Part shown: positions 42,615-50,913 of the stretch, in pieces
How positions within the stretch are numbered: position 1 is the stretch's first letter
Layout: every line of letters starts with the position of its first letter
Assembly: GCF_019417665.1 (NCBI RefSeq)
Contig: NZ_DXUU01000002.1
Location: forward strand, 1-64,000
Source: Ruminococcus sp.
Lineage (GTDB): Bacteria > Bacillota > Clostridia > Oscillospirales > Ruminococcaceae
Length of the DNA: 64,000 nucleotides
Direction of reading: 5' to 3'
Translations under genes and position numbers: made by a program
Notes under the pieces: generated by a model
Seen by the model: only the letters and a program-made list of their open reading frames with translations
The model's database searches: none
Told to the model about the DNA's origin: nothing

Positions 42615-44015
42615 ATGAGAAAAGTACAATTTACTGAAACCGTTTTGCGTGATGCAAACCAATCCCTGATGGCGACACGCCTGCCCTATGCAGACTATGA
42701 AGATATTCTGCCGGTCATGGACAAGGCAGGATATTATTCCATCGAATGCTGGGGCGGTGCCACATTTGATTCCTGCCTGCGCTATTTGAACGAAGATCCG
42801 TGGGAACGCCTGCGGAAGCTCCGGAAAAATCTGCCCAACAACAAACTCCAGATGCTGCTCCGTGGTCAGAACCTGCTGGGCTATAAGCATTATCACGATG
42901 ATGTGGTAGAAAAGTTTATTGAGCTTTCCATCAAAAACGGCATTGACATTATTCGTATCTTTGACGCATTGAACGATTTCCGCAACTGTGAAACGGCGCT
43001 GAATGCTACCATGAAATATGCCACCAAGAATACCATTGCATCCGGCTGTATTTCGTATACCCAAAGCCCGGTGCATACAGTGGATAAGTATATTGAAATG
43101 TGCCGTGAACTGAAGCGAATGGGCTTTCAGACCATCTGTCTGAAGGACATGGCAGGTACCATGACACCTTATGAGGCAGAGCATCTCATCAAGGGGATCA
43201 AGGACGCCGTGGGCGATATGCCGCTGATCCTCCATACCCACAGCACTACCGGTATGGCATATCTGACGCTGACCAAGGCAATTGAATCCGGCATTGATGT
43301 CATTGATACAGCGACCTCCTGCTTCTCCGGCGGCACATCCCAGCCGGCAACAGAGACCATGTTCTACGCCTGCCAGCAGTACGGCATTGAAACTGGTCTG
43401 GATGAAAAACGCATCAATGAAGTGAACGATTATTTTAAGCCCATTAAGCAAAAGTATATTGACAATGGTCAGATCAATCCCAAGAGCCTGGGCACCGATG
43501 CACAAGCGCTGGTATATAAAGTGCCCGGCGGCATGCTGTCCAATATGATCGCCAACCTGACGGATATGAAGGCAATGGACAAATTCGACAATGCCCTGAA
43601 AGAGATCCCTCAGGTTCGTGCCGATATGGGTTATCCTCCGTTGGTCACACCTCTGTCCCAGATGGTAGGCAACCAGGCAGTGACAAATGTCCTGCTGGGA
43701 CAGCGCTATAAGCAGATCTCCAAGGAGATCAAGAATTATATCAAGGGCGAATACGGCATCGCTCCCGCACCGGTCAGTGAGGATCTCATTACCCAGGTAT
43801 TGGGCGAAGGCGGAAAACCGGTGGACTGCCGGATCGAAGATCAAAAACGCACTGGTGTGGAATTCCAGGAGGCGGCAGAAGCGCTGGGTGATCTGGCAAG
43901 ATCGGAAGAAGATCTCATGAGCTATATCTGCTTCCCGGATCAGACAGTGAAGTTCCTAAAGGCACGGAAGGCGCAGGAAGAAAACGAAGCGGTATATACC
44001 ATTGAGGAAATGTAA
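42615..44015 (+). CDS. oadA: oxaloacetate decarboxylase alpha (carboxyltransferase) subunit
   Basis: A 466-aa protein. The DRE-TIM barrel begins FTETVLRDANQSLMATRLPY, with metal/biotin-site landmarks LLRGQNLLGYKHY, ICLKDMAGTMTPYEAEHL (catalytic Lys) and LILHTHSTTGMAYL (metal-binding His pair), then the conserved carboxylase domain (GGMLSNMIANL). It lacks a C-terminal biotin domain; biotin is on the separate 130-aa protein downstream. It transfers CO2 from oxaloacetate to biotin. It is the first gene of a four-gene operon with GAGGAGG before the ATG. Confidence 0.94.
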   Translation: MRKVQFTETVLRDANQSLMATRLPYADYEDILPVMDKAGYYSIECWGGATFDSCLRYLNEDPWERLRKLRKNLPNNKLQMLLRGQNLLGYKHYHDDVVEKFIELSIKNGIDIIRIFDALNDFRNCETALNATMKYATKNTIASGCISYTQSPVHTVDKYIEMCRELKRMGFQTICLKDMAGTMTPYEAEHLIKGIKDAVGDMPLILHTHSTTGMAYLTLTKAIESGIDVIDTATSCFSGGTSQPATETMFYACQQYGIETGLDEKRINEVNDYFKPIKQKYIDNGQINPKSLGTDAQALVYKVPGGMLSNMIANLTDMKAMDKFDNALKEIPQVRADMGYPPLVTPLSQMVGNQAVTNVLLGQRYKQISKEIKNYIKGEYGIAPAPVSEDLITQVLGEGGKPVDCRIEDQKRTGVEFQEAAEALGDLARSEEDLMSYICFPDQTVKFLKARKAQEENEAVYTIEEM

Positions 44016-44027
44016 GGAGGGACATCT

Positions 44028-44408
44028 ATGCCAAATGAGATTGCCACAGCGGCAAAGATGAGCATCGGCGATGCAGCTGTTACGGCAGTATTCGGTTATC
44101 TGGTCGTATTCTGCGGACTTCTGCTTCTGATGATCGTGCTCTATATCATGGGCGCTGTATTCAAGGCAAAAGCAAAGAAGAACGAAGCAGCAAAGGCAGC
44201 TGCTGCCCCGATAGAGACGCCGGTGTCGGCAGAAGAACCTGCACCAGAAAAGCCCCTTGCACCCGGTTCTGCCGGTCATGTGAAGCTATATGACGTACCC
44301 GACAAGGAAGCGGCAATGGTCATGGCTGTGGTGGCATACAAAATGCAGAAACCGCTGAATGAACTGCGCTTTATTTCGATCAAGGAGGTCAAAGAGGATG
44401 AAGTATAA
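44028..44408 (+). CDS. oxaloacetate decarboxylase gamma-type subunit
   Basis: A 126-aa protein. One membrane segment (AVFGYLVVFCGLLLLMIVLYIMG, about 20-42) follows a short N-terminus, then an Ala/Lys/Glu/Pro linker (about 45-85) and a small C-terminal domain (GHVKLYDVPDKEAAMVMAVV...FISIKEV). This is the OadG layout, which ties the carboxyltransferase to the membrane decarboxylase. It lies between oadA and the biotin carrier, and overlaps the start of the latter by 11 nt. Confidence 0.85.
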   Translation: MPNEIATAAKMSIGDAAVTAVFGYLVVFCGLLLLMIVLYIMGAVFKAKAKKNEAAKAAAAPIETPVSAEEPAPEKPLAPGSAGHVKLYDVPDKEAAMVMAVVAYKMQKPLNELRFISIKEVKEDEV

Positions 44409-44790
44409 AGTAACCCTGAACGGAAAAACATATGAGGTAGAAGTAGAGGCAGGAAAGGCTGTACTGCTTGACGAATATGAAGCATGTGCACCAGCTCCGG
44501 CAGCTGCACCGGCGGCAGAGACAGCACCGGCTGCCGCCGCTGCTCCTGCACCAACACCGGCGGTGAATCTTGCTGCCGGAGAACCGGTAAATGCACCTAT
44601 GCCAGGCAATATCCTGCGTGTGGAAGTCAAGCAGGGAGATACCATCAAGGCTGGACAGCTTCTGGTGGTACTGGAGGCAATGAAAATGGAAAACGAGATC
44701 CTGGCGCCAAAAGATGGTACGGTGGCACAGGTGGTTGTCTCCAAGGGTTCTACGGTAGAGACTGGTTCGCCGCTGATCGTACTGGCATAA
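44398..44790 (+). CDS. biotin carrier protein of the decarboxylase
   Basis: A 130-aa protein. MKYKVTLNGKTYEVEVEAGK, an Ala/Pro hinge (about 36-62), then a biotinyl domain with the EAMKMEN biotinylation motif (Lys target). It carries carboxyl groups from OadA to the membrane beta subunit. The ATG at 44398 lies inside the end of the gamma gene and has AAGGAGGT upstream. The reading frame extends further upstream without support. Confidence 0.92.
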   Translation: MKYKVTLNGKTYEVEVEAGKAVLLDEYEACAPAPAAAPAAETAPAAAAAPAPTPAVNLAAGEPVNAPMPGNILRVEVKQGDTIKAGQLLVVLEAMKMENEILAPKDGTVAQVVVSKGSTVETGSPLIVLA

Positions 44791-44803
44791 AGGAGGGGTA
44801 TCA

Positions 44804-46030
44804 ATGAATATTCTGGAGACCCTTCAAAATCTGCTGAACGATTCCGGTTTCGTGAGCTTTTTCGCCGACGGCGGCTGGAAAAACCTTGTGATGATCGCCA
44901 TCTCCTGTGTGCTGCTATATCTGGGGATCAAGAAAAAGTTTGAACCGCTGCTGCTGGTGGGCATTGCTTTCGGCTGTCTGCTGGTAAACGTGTCGAACTT
45001 CTTTGTGGACGGCGTCAGCTCTGCCAACGCCCTGTATCACCCGGAACTGTGGAACGCATTCCTGGATGAAAGCAGCGCATATTATCACAGCTATGGACAT
45101 ATTATGGCAAACGGCGGTCTGCTGGATATCCTGTATATCGGTGTAAAATCTGGCTTGTATCCGTCCCTGATCTTCCTGGGCATCGGTGCTATGACGGACT
45201 TTGGACCTTTGCTGTCCAGTCCGAAGAATCTGCTGCTAGGTGCTGCTGCGCAGATGGGTGTCTTTCTGGCATTCTTCGGTGCAGTTTGTCTGGGCTTTGA
45301 CGGCAACCAGGCAGCTTCTATCGGCATCATCGGCGGCGCAGACGGTCCGACGGCAATTTTCCTGACCAGTAAGCTGGCGCCGGAACTGCTGGGACCAATC
45401 GCCATTGCAGCATATTCCTATATGGCGCTGATCCCCATGATCCAGCCGCCTCTGATGCGTCTTCTGACTACCAAAAAAGAACGGGAAGTCAAGATGGAAA
45501 TGACACGTCAGGTATCCAAGACAGAAAAAATTCTCTTTCCCATTGTGGTAGCCATGGTTGTCATTCTGCTGCTGCCATCTACAGCACCTCTCATCGGCTG
45601 TCTGATGCTAGGTAACCTGTGGCGGGAATGCGGCGTGACAGAGCGCCTGTCCGACACAGTACAGAATGCGCTGATGAATATTGTCACAGTGTTCCTGGGG
45701 ATTTCTGTAGGTGCTACAACAGTGGCATCCTCATTCCTGTCCCTGCAAACCTTGATGATCGTTTTCTTGGGGCTGGCTGCTTTTTGCTTCTCCACCATCG
45801 GAGGTCTGCTGGTGGGCAAGCTCATGTATCTGGTTACCGGCGGAAAAGTCAATCCGCTGATCGGTTCGGCTGGTGTATCCGCCGTTCCTATGGCAGCCCG
45901 TGTTGCACAGAAGGAAGGACAGAAAGCAAATCCGTCCAACTTCCTGCTGATGCACGCTATGGGTCCCAACGTTGCCGGCGTTATCGGTTCGGCAATTGCA
46001 GCAGGCTTCTTGCTGGCAGTGTTTAAGTGA
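44804..46030 (+). CDS. oadB: sodium-pumping oxaloacetate decarboxylase beta subunit
   Basis: A 408-aa membrane protein with about 9-11 segments. It decarboxylates carboxybiotin and exports Na+. Family landmarks are SLIFLGIGAMTDFGPLLSSP, GIIGGADGPTAIFLTSKLAPELLGPIAIAAYSYM (functional Asp), MIQPP and the C-terminal NPLIGSAGVSAVPMAARVAQ...NFLLMHAMGPNVAGVIGSAI. AGGAGG lies before the ATG. The four genes together form a complete pump that uses oxaloacetate or a related acyl-CoA; the OadA sequence favours oxaloacetate. Confidence 0.95.
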   Translation: MNILETLQNLLNDSGFVSFFADGGWKNLVMIAISCVLLYLGIKKKFEPLLLVGIAFGCLLVNVSNFFVDGVSSANALYHPELWNAFLDESSAYYHSYGHIMANGGLLDILYIGVKSGLYPSLIFLGIGAMTDFGPLLSSPKNLLLGAAAQMGVFLAFFGAVCLGFDGNQAASIGIIGGADGPTAIFLTSKLAPELLGPIAIAAYSYMALIPMIQPPLMRLLTTKKEREVKMEMTRQVSKTEKILFPIVVAMVVILLLPSTAPLIGCLMLGNLWRECGVTERLSDTVQNALMNIVTVFLGISVGATTVASSFLSLQTLMIVFLGLAAFCFSTIGGLLVGKLMYLVTGGKVNPLIGSAGVSAVPMAARVAQKEGQKANPSNFLLMHAMGPNVAGVIGSAIAAGFLLAVFK

Positions 46031-46055
46031 GAAAATACACGTATAAAATGTGTAG

Positions 46056-46091
46056 AAAGGGTGCGGCTAAAAAAACAGCTGCACCTTTTTT
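46056..46091 (+). terminator. intrinsic terminator of the oad operon
   Basis: AAAGG-GTGC-GCT / AGC-GCAC-CTTTT stem with small irregularities, followed by T residues. Confidence 0.82.
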
Positions 46092-46133
46092 GTTTCTGGA
46101 AAAGTTGATTCTCCATAAAATTTTATCGACCCC

Positions 46134-46162
46134 TTGACAAACGAACTTGAATGTGCTATACT
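46134..46162 (+). promoter_or_regulatory. promoter of the radical SAM operon
   Basis: -35 TTGACA (46134-46139), 17-nt spacer, -10 TATACT (46157-46162). The -10 abuts a 25-bp palindrome. Confidence 0.9.
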
Positions 46163-46186
46163 GTTATTATCATATTGATATTAACA
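46162..46186. promoter_or_regulatory. predicted operator palindrome
   Basis: Arms TGTTATTATCA and TGATATTAACA around TAT are complementary at 10 of 11 positions. It covers the end of the -10 and the transcription start, where a repressor would block initiation. The third gene of the operon encodes a Nudix/winged-helix regulator, the obvious candidate ligand-responsive binder. Confidence 0.7.
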
Positions 46187-46215
46187 CTAGAACAGAAACA
46201 GTGAGGTGCATTCTT

Positions 46216-47241
46216 ATGAAACGTCTTATCGCAGAAAAACAGAGCATTTTTCTCAGAGCGTCCATCAGTGATCTGTGTAATTTTTCCTGTCAGTACTGCC
46301 CGTCTGACTTGGGAATGGAGAACCACACCCCTACATGTCTTCAGGCACCGGTGCTTCGTGCAGAGGAATATGTGCGCAACTTGCACTGGATTGCACAGCA
46401 CGGATTTCAAAATATCACGTTTACCGGCGGCGAACCGCTGCTGTGTCCCTATTTTGCAGAGCTTGCCAAGGCATGCCGCAGTATATTCCGGATGACCGAG
46501 ATCACCACTAATGGCACGCAGCTGATACGCCATATGGACACGGTGCAGCAGTATATTGATGTGCTGAAAATCTCCATGGATGCATTGACACCGGAGCTTG
46601 CCGCACAAATTGCATGTAGCCCTGCCGCAGCCAGAACGCCGCAGATCGTAGAGGAATGCTGCCGTGCCGGAGTGAAAACCATCGGGCTGAATTTTGTGTA
46701 CATGAAACAGAATGCCCAGGAACTGCCAAAGCTCATTGATTTTGCAGCGGAATTGAAACAAAAATACGGCACCGAGATCTACATCAGTGTGCTGGATCTA
46801 TACTATTCTGAGGGCAACCGGCAATTCTGGCAAGCGCAATTTGCAGATCTCGCCCAGCTTCGCAGCCGCATCGCATGGGAAAATACAGACGTGCACCGCC
46901 GACTGCGAGTGGGCTGCGATTCTTATAACTTTGTCCGGAATGGGATTACCGTCAATATGAAGGACAGCATTTCCTGTACTCACCGGGCGGAAATGTGTGA
47001 GACATGTACAGAATATTGTCAGGAAGGTATCTATAGTCTGAAACACTCCGCAAGCGGCTGGATCGGGGTATGCCCTACCAATCACCCTGCATTCGGAACA
47101 TTGCTTCACGCTGACATCACCGAATCAGAAGCGCACGATGCCATAGACAAGTATGTGGATATCATCAACAGCATTGTCCGGGTAGATCATACAGGTGCCG
47201 ACTTCTGCCGCCGGAGAAATGTGGGTGATGCACATGCGTGA
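46216..47241 (+). CDS. radical SAM protein, MoaA-like
   Basis: A 341-aa protein. The cluster motif CNFSCQYC (C21, C25, C28; CxxxCxxC) and the SAM-binding FTGGEPLLCPYF, TEITTNGTQL and VLKISMDALTPE follow the MoaA/SPASM-type barrel. A second cysteine set near the C-terminus (CTHRAEMCETCTEYC, then C in GWIGVCPTNHP) probably binds an auxiliary Fe-S cluster. No moa genes are near, so it is unlikely to be the molybdopterin enzyme. The ATG at 46216 has GAGGTG upstream. It is the first gene of an operon with a tRNA-synthetase-like enzyme and a Nudix regulator; the substrate is unknown. Confidence 0.85.
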   Translation: MKRLIAEKQSIFLRASISDLCNFSCQYCPSDLGMENHTPTCLQAPVLRAEEYVRNLHWIAQHGFQNITFTGGEPLLCPYFAELAKACRSIFRMTEITTNGTQLIRHMDTVQQYIDVLKISMDALTPELAAQIACSPAAARTPQIVEECCRAGVKTIGLNFVYMKQNAQELPKLIDFAAELKQKYGTEIYISVLDLYYSEGNRQFWQAQFADLAQLRSRIAWENTDVHRRLRVGCDSYNFVRNGITVNMKDSISCTHRAEMCETCTEYCQEGIYSLKHSASGWIGVCPTNHPAFGTLLHADITESEAHDAIDKYVDIINSIVRVDHTGADFCRRRNVGDAHA

Positions 47242-48169
47242 TATCATGGCACATCTGCGAGATCCCGTGGTTCAAAAAAATCTGAACATGGGCAGAACAA
47301 TCAAACAGGCCGTACGAAACTTTCTGGAACAGCGTGGATTCATGGAATATGATACGCCCATTTTACAGCCAAAGGGTGGGGAGATCTATAATCCCACATT
47401 CGATGTGCAGATCGACGGCGATTCTGCCTGCCTTGGGGATTCTCCCCAGATGTACAAAATGCTGCTGTTACACGCCGGTTATGAGCGGTACTATCAATTC
47501 GCCCACTGTTTCCGCCCTATCGCCCACGAGAACAATCGTGAAACACGGCTATGCGAATTCATGCAGCTGGATCTGGAAATGCAGATTCCGTCTCTGGAAG
47601 AACTGCTTGCCTTTGCCGAAAGCCTGCTGCGTGAGATTATGGAAACGCTGTCCATTCATGCAGAGATCAGTGTTATGGATGGCTTAGTCTGCCGAAAAAT
47701 CTACGGTGATGAAATGAAGCCTGACTGCCGAAAGAACAAAGATACCGTCTCCGTGGTATTCCTGAAACGTATGCCGCTGACAAACGGCGAAAAGACACCA
47801 ATAGGAACATGGATTCCCTGCCATCATATCTTTGCGCTGCCATCCGAGGAAATTACGGATATGTCAGAGGAAACACTGTTGCAGATGACTACAGAATCCT
47901 TTGACGTTGTCATAAACGGCATTGAAGTGGGCGGCGGTGATCTGCGGATCATGCAGCGCAGTCTACAGGAAAAAATGATGGAGATCTTTCATGTGAAACC
48001 GGAAAAATACGGACAGTATCTGGAGCAATTGGACAATGCCGGTACTTTGCAGATCGGCGGTTTTGCCTTTGGACTGGAACGCCTGGTGCAGGCACTGTCA
48101 GGCTGCGGCAATATACGACTGACTGTACCGTTTGATCAACTTTATGAAGGGAGAAACAACGATGCATGA
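47234..48169 (+). CDS. free-standing class II aminoacyl-tRNA synthetase-like enzyme (AspRS/AsnRS type)
   Basis: A 311-aa protein consisting only of a class II catalytic core. Motif 1 region GFMEYDTPILQPKGGE, motif 2 FAHCFRPIAHENNRETRLCEFMQLDLEM (FRxxxxEN pattern), and motif 3 GGFAFGLERLVQALSGCGNIR (GLER). It lacks the N-terminal OB anticodon-binding domain and the GAD insertion of bacterial AspRS, so it probably activates an amino acid for a small molecule or protein, as archaeal asparagine synthetase-like or EpmA-type enzymes do. The start is uncertain (47234 or 47228). The start overlaps the radical SAM stop by 8 nt. Confidence 0.8.
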   Translation: MRDIMAHLRDPVVQKNLNMGRTIKQAVRNFLEQRGFMEYDTPILQPKGGEIYNPTFDVQIDGDSACLGDSPQMYKMLLLHAGYERYYQFAHCFRPIAHENNRETRLCEFMQLDLEMQIPSLEELLAFAESLLREIMETLSIHAEISVMDGLVCRKIYGDEMKPDCRKNKDTVSVVFLKRMPLTNGEKTPIGTWIPCHHIFALPSEEITDMSEETLLQMTTESFDVVINGIEVGGGDLRIMQRSLQEKMMEIFHVKPEKYGQYLEQLDNAGTLQIGGFAFGLERLVQALSGCGNIRLTVPFDQLYEGRNNDA

Positions 48170-48863
48170 TATAAAAAAACAAGCCGAGGAACAGCGGTTT
48201 CTAAACGAATACGACCCTAACGCCTATACGCCCATGGCGGTCACAGTGGATCTCGTGGTATTCGGTGTGACAAGAAGTGCAAGCGACAATTACCGCAAGC
48301 TGGACAGCCAAAAGCTGAATATTCTACTGGTCCAGCGAAATGAGTTTCCGTTTAAGAACAGCTATGCCCTGCCTGGCGGCTTTGTCCGTCCGGATGAGAC
48401 CCTGGAACAGGCGGCACAGCGTGTTTTGCACGCCAAAACTGGATTGGATCATCTCTATCTGGAACAGTTGTATACTTTTGGCGCAGTAGAGCGTGACCCC
48501 CGAATGCGTGTCATCAGCTGTGCCTATCTTTCGCTGATCGACACGGAACAGGTACACATCGCAGATGCCCAGTGGCAAAGCGTGGACGAAGTAGAAACAC
48601 TGCCCCTTGCCTTTGACCATAACCAGATCATTGCTGAAGCACGTGCCCGGCTGAAAAACAAGATCAACTACACGGATATTGTATTTCACATGATGCCGAA
48701 AAAGTTTACCATCAGCCAACTACAGGAAGTGTATGAGATCATTCTCGATACGAAGCTTTTGCCTGCTGCATTCCGACGCACCATTGCAGAACAGATCGTG
48801 GAGACAGAAGAATTTTCCAAAGCTGCCGGACACCGTCCGTCACGGCTGTTCCGGAAAAGGTGA
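48162..48863 (+). CDS. Nudix-domain winged-helix regulator (NrtR-like)
   Basis: A 233-aa protein. The N-terminal Nudix fold (about 20-145) contains a Nudix box GGFVRPDETLEQAAQRVLHA, where the REUxEExGU catalytic glutamates are replaced (RVLHAKTGL), so hydrolysis is unlikely. The C-terminal winged-helix region (about 160-233; KKFTISQLQEVYEIILDTKL...FRRTIAEQI...GHRPSRLFRKR) matches NrtR-type regulators. NrtR proteins use an inactive Nudix domain to sense ADP-ribose or sugar derivatives. The ATG at 48162 has AGGGAGA and overlaps the upstream gene by 8 nt. It probably represses its own operon through the palindrome at 46162. Confidence 0.85.
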   Translation: MHDIKKQAEEQRFLNEYDPNAYTPMAVTVDLVVFGVTRSASDNYRKLDSQKLNILLVQRNEFPFKNSYALPGGFVRPDETLEQAAQRVLHAKTGLDHLYLEQLYTFGAVERDPRMRVISCAYLSLIDTEQVHIADAQWQSVDEVETLPLAFDHNQIIAEARARLKNKINYTDIVFHMMPKKFTISQLQEVYEIILDTKLLPAAFRRTIAEQIVETEEFSKAAGHRPSRLFRKR

Positions 48864-48978
48864 ATACTGTAGGATGTCTACAAATTGGTGTATGACAAAT
48901 CTCATTGAGAATATAAAATAGATTTCTCTGACTGTTCACACTTCTCCTCTTGATTTTTTCTGCGGCATATGATATTCT

Positions 48979-48984
48979 TATAAT
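48979..48984 (+). promoter_or_regulatory. -10 element of the MATE gene promoter
   Basis: TATAAT. No convincing -35 lies at 17 nt. The predicted start falls at the foot of the leader hairpin. Confidence 0.5.
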
Positions 48985-48994
48985 AATTTTTATA

Positions 48995-49040
48995 GGGTAA
49001 CACCCAGCAGTTCCGTTTCAGAACAGCCACGGTGTTGCCC
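48995..49040 (+). promoter_or_regulatory. structured leader of the MATE gene
   Basis: GGGTAACACC (48995-49004) pairs with GGTGTTGCCC (49031-49040) over 10 bp with one G-U. A nested GTTC/GAAC hairpin lies in the loop. A short TTATTT follows and the ribosome-binding site is about 13 nt further. It could be an attenuator or a ligand-binding element; no known riboswitch class was recognised. Confidence 0.55.
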
Positions 49041-49067
49041 TTATTTGTACAGCGGGAGGTTTTTCAC

Positions 49068-50456
49068 ATGAGATCTTTGGAACAAAATAATCCCCTGGGA
49101 ACGGAATCGGTCTCCAGGTTAATGACGAAATTTGCTGTACCGAGCATTGTCGCCATGCTGGTCAGCGCACTATATAACATCATTGACCAGCTGTTTATCG
49201 GACAGGCTGTGGGCACTTTGGGCAATGCAGCAACAAACATCGCCTTTCCCTTTTCCACATCCTGTATCGCCCTTGCCCTGCTTTTCGGCATCGGCGGCGC
49301 ATCCTGTTTCAATCTAAATATGGGACAGGGAGAGACCAAAAAAGCACCTTATTTTATGGGAAACGCAATTACCATGCTGGTTTTCAGCGGTGTACTGCTC
49401 AGCGCTGTGACTCTGCTGTTTCTGACACCTCTGCTGAAATGCTTCGGCTCGCCGGATGATGTACTGCCTCTGGCGCAGGTATATGTCCGCATCACCGCTT
49501 TCGGCTTTCCATTTCTGATCCTGACCACCGGAGGCGGTCATCTGATCCGTGCGGATGGCAGCCCGAAAATGACTATGATCTGCAACCTGACCGGTGCAGT
49601 CATTAACACAGGGTTGGATGCGCTCTTTGTCCTGAAGCTGGATTGGGGCATGGCAGGGGCCGCCTATGCTACAGTCATTGGAGAAGTCATTTCGGCGCTG
49701 ATCGTGATTGTCTATCTGGTGCGGTTCCGCAATGTTAACCTCCAGTGGAAACATTTGATCCCACGCCGGCAGTATACGCTGCGGGTTGCCTCCATCGGCA
49801 TGGCATCCTGTTTCAACCAGCTTGCCATTATGATCGTACAGATCGCTCTGAACAATTCTCTGCGGTATTATGGTGCGCTTTCCATTTACGGGGAATCAGT
49901 GCCCCTTGCCTGTGCGGGCATTGTCATGAAAGTCAATCAGGTAGTCTTTTCCATTGTCATCGGACTGGGACAAGGAACGCAGCCCATCGAAAGCTTCAAC
50001 TATGGCGCAAAGCGCTATTCACGAGTACGCCAGGCATACGGACTTGCCTCCAAAACCGGCGCTGCCATTTCCATTCTGGCATTTATTTTGTTTCAGCTAT
50101 TTCCGAGGCAGATTATTTCCCTGTTTGGATCAGGGAATGAGAGTTATTACGAATTCGGAGTCAGATTTTTCCGAATTTTCCTGTTTTTCACCTGGATCAA
50201 TTTCGTCCAGCCCATTACATCGACATTTTTCACTTCCATTGGCAAACCGGTGAAAGGTATGTTCCTTTCCCTGACACGACAGATTCTCTTTTTCCTGCCC
50301 TTTTTGATCGTACTGCCGCTGATTTTCGGTATTGATGGTATTTTGTACACCGGTCCTATTGCGGACTTTTTATCTGCCGCAGTAACCATCGGTATGGTGG
50401 CGCTGGAATTCCGGCGGATGAAGAGGTTAGAGGAGGCTGCACAAAGACAAGCCTAA
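49068..50456 (+). CDS. MATE family multidrug efflux transporter
   Basis: A 462-aa protein with 12 predicted membrane segments in two six-helix halves. Landmarks: NPLGTESVSRLMTKFAVPSI, ALYNIIDQLFIGQAVGTLGN (N-terminal MATE signature) and ATNIAFPFSTSCIALALLFG. The second-half VIGLGQGTQPIESFNYGAKR is also typical. These proteins export cationic drugs or metabolites using Na+ or H+ gradients. The ATG at 49068 follows GGGAGG; the frame extends 12 codons upstream into the leader without a ribosome-binding site. The structured leader suggests regulated expression. Confidence 0.93.
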   Translation: MRSLEQNNPLGTESVSRLMTKFAVPSIVAMLVSALYNIIDQLFIGQAVGTLGNAATNIAFPFSTSCIALALLFGIGGASCFNLNMGQGETKKAPYFMGNAITMLVFSGVLLSAVTLLFLTPLLKCFGSPDDVLPLAQVYVRITAFGFPFLILTTGGGHLIRADGSPKMTMICNLTGAVINTGLDALFVLKLDWGMAGAAYATVIGEVISALIVIVYLVRFRNVNLQWKHLIPRRQYTLRVASIGMASCFNQLAIMIVQIALNNSLRYYGALSIYGESVPLACAGIVMKVNQVVFSIVIGLGQGTQPIESFNYGAKRYSRVRQAYGLASKTGAAISILAFILFQLFPRQIISLFGSGNESYYEFGVRFFRIFLFFTWINFVQPITSTFFTSIGKPVKGMFLSLTRQILFFLPFLIVLPLIFGIDGILYTGPIADFLSAAVTIGMVALEFRRMKRLEEAAQRQA

Positions 50457-50486
50457 AAGCCTGTTTCTATGAAGTTTCTAAACGTC

Positions 50487-50825
50487 TCAATCCGTCTGGT
50501 GCTCTAACATATTTAAATACGATGAACCCCATTGACACATAGCATCCAGCACTGGAATAATCGTTTTTCCAAACTCGGACAGTCGATATTCCACTTTTGG
50601 CGGTACGACCGGATAAACTGTACGGATAACCAGACCATCACGTTCCAGATCACGCAGCTGCTGCGCCAGCATTTTTTCCGTTGCCTTCGGGATAAGCCGT
50701 TTTAGTTCGCTGAATCTTTTCTGCTCCTTAATCAGATGCCACAGAATGACTGCTTTGTATTTTCCACCAATGAGTTGTATGGTTGCATCAACCGGACAGT
50801 TAAACTCTTTGGGACAGATTTTCAT
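50487..50825 (-). CDS. HxlR-family redox-type transcriptional regulator
   Basis: A 112-aa winged-helix protein: LIGGKYKAVILWHLIKEQKRFSELKRLIPKATEKMLAQQLRDLERDGLV, the HxlR core. N-terminal cysteines C4 and C10 (MKICPKEFNCPV) lie where YodB/HypR-type members have their redox-sensing Cys. It is divergent from a nitroreductase gene, the usual target of such regulators. The ATG at 50825 follows AAAGGAG. The promoter (TTGACA at 50880-50885 on the minus strand, TATACT 19 nt away) overlaps the divergent one. Confidence 0.9.
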   Translation of the reverse strand: MKICPKEFNCPVDATIQLIGGKYKAVILWHLIKEQKRFSELKRLIPKATEKMLAQQLRDLERDGLVIRTVYPVVPPKVEYRLSEFGKTIIPVLDAMCQWGSSYLNMLEHQTD

Positions 50826-50878
50826 GGAAATTCTCCTTTTCTTACTTTTTGGGAAGTATATGACAAAAAAGTGGGTAC

Positions 50879-50907
50879 TTGTCAATTCGAAATCTCTATG
50901 CTATAAT
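50879..50907 (+). promoter_or_regulatory. promoter of the nitroreductase gene
   Basis: -35 TTGTCA (50879-50884), 17-nt spacer, -10 TATAAT (50902-50907). The -35 overlaps the minus-strand -35 of the HxlR gene. Confidence 0.85.
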
Positions 50908-50913
50908 CATATC

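Noticed and set aside
46216..47241. Molybdenum cofactor enzyme MoaA
   Set aside because: The C-terminal cysteine spacing differs from MoaA, and no moaC, moaB, moeA or molybdate transport genes are near.
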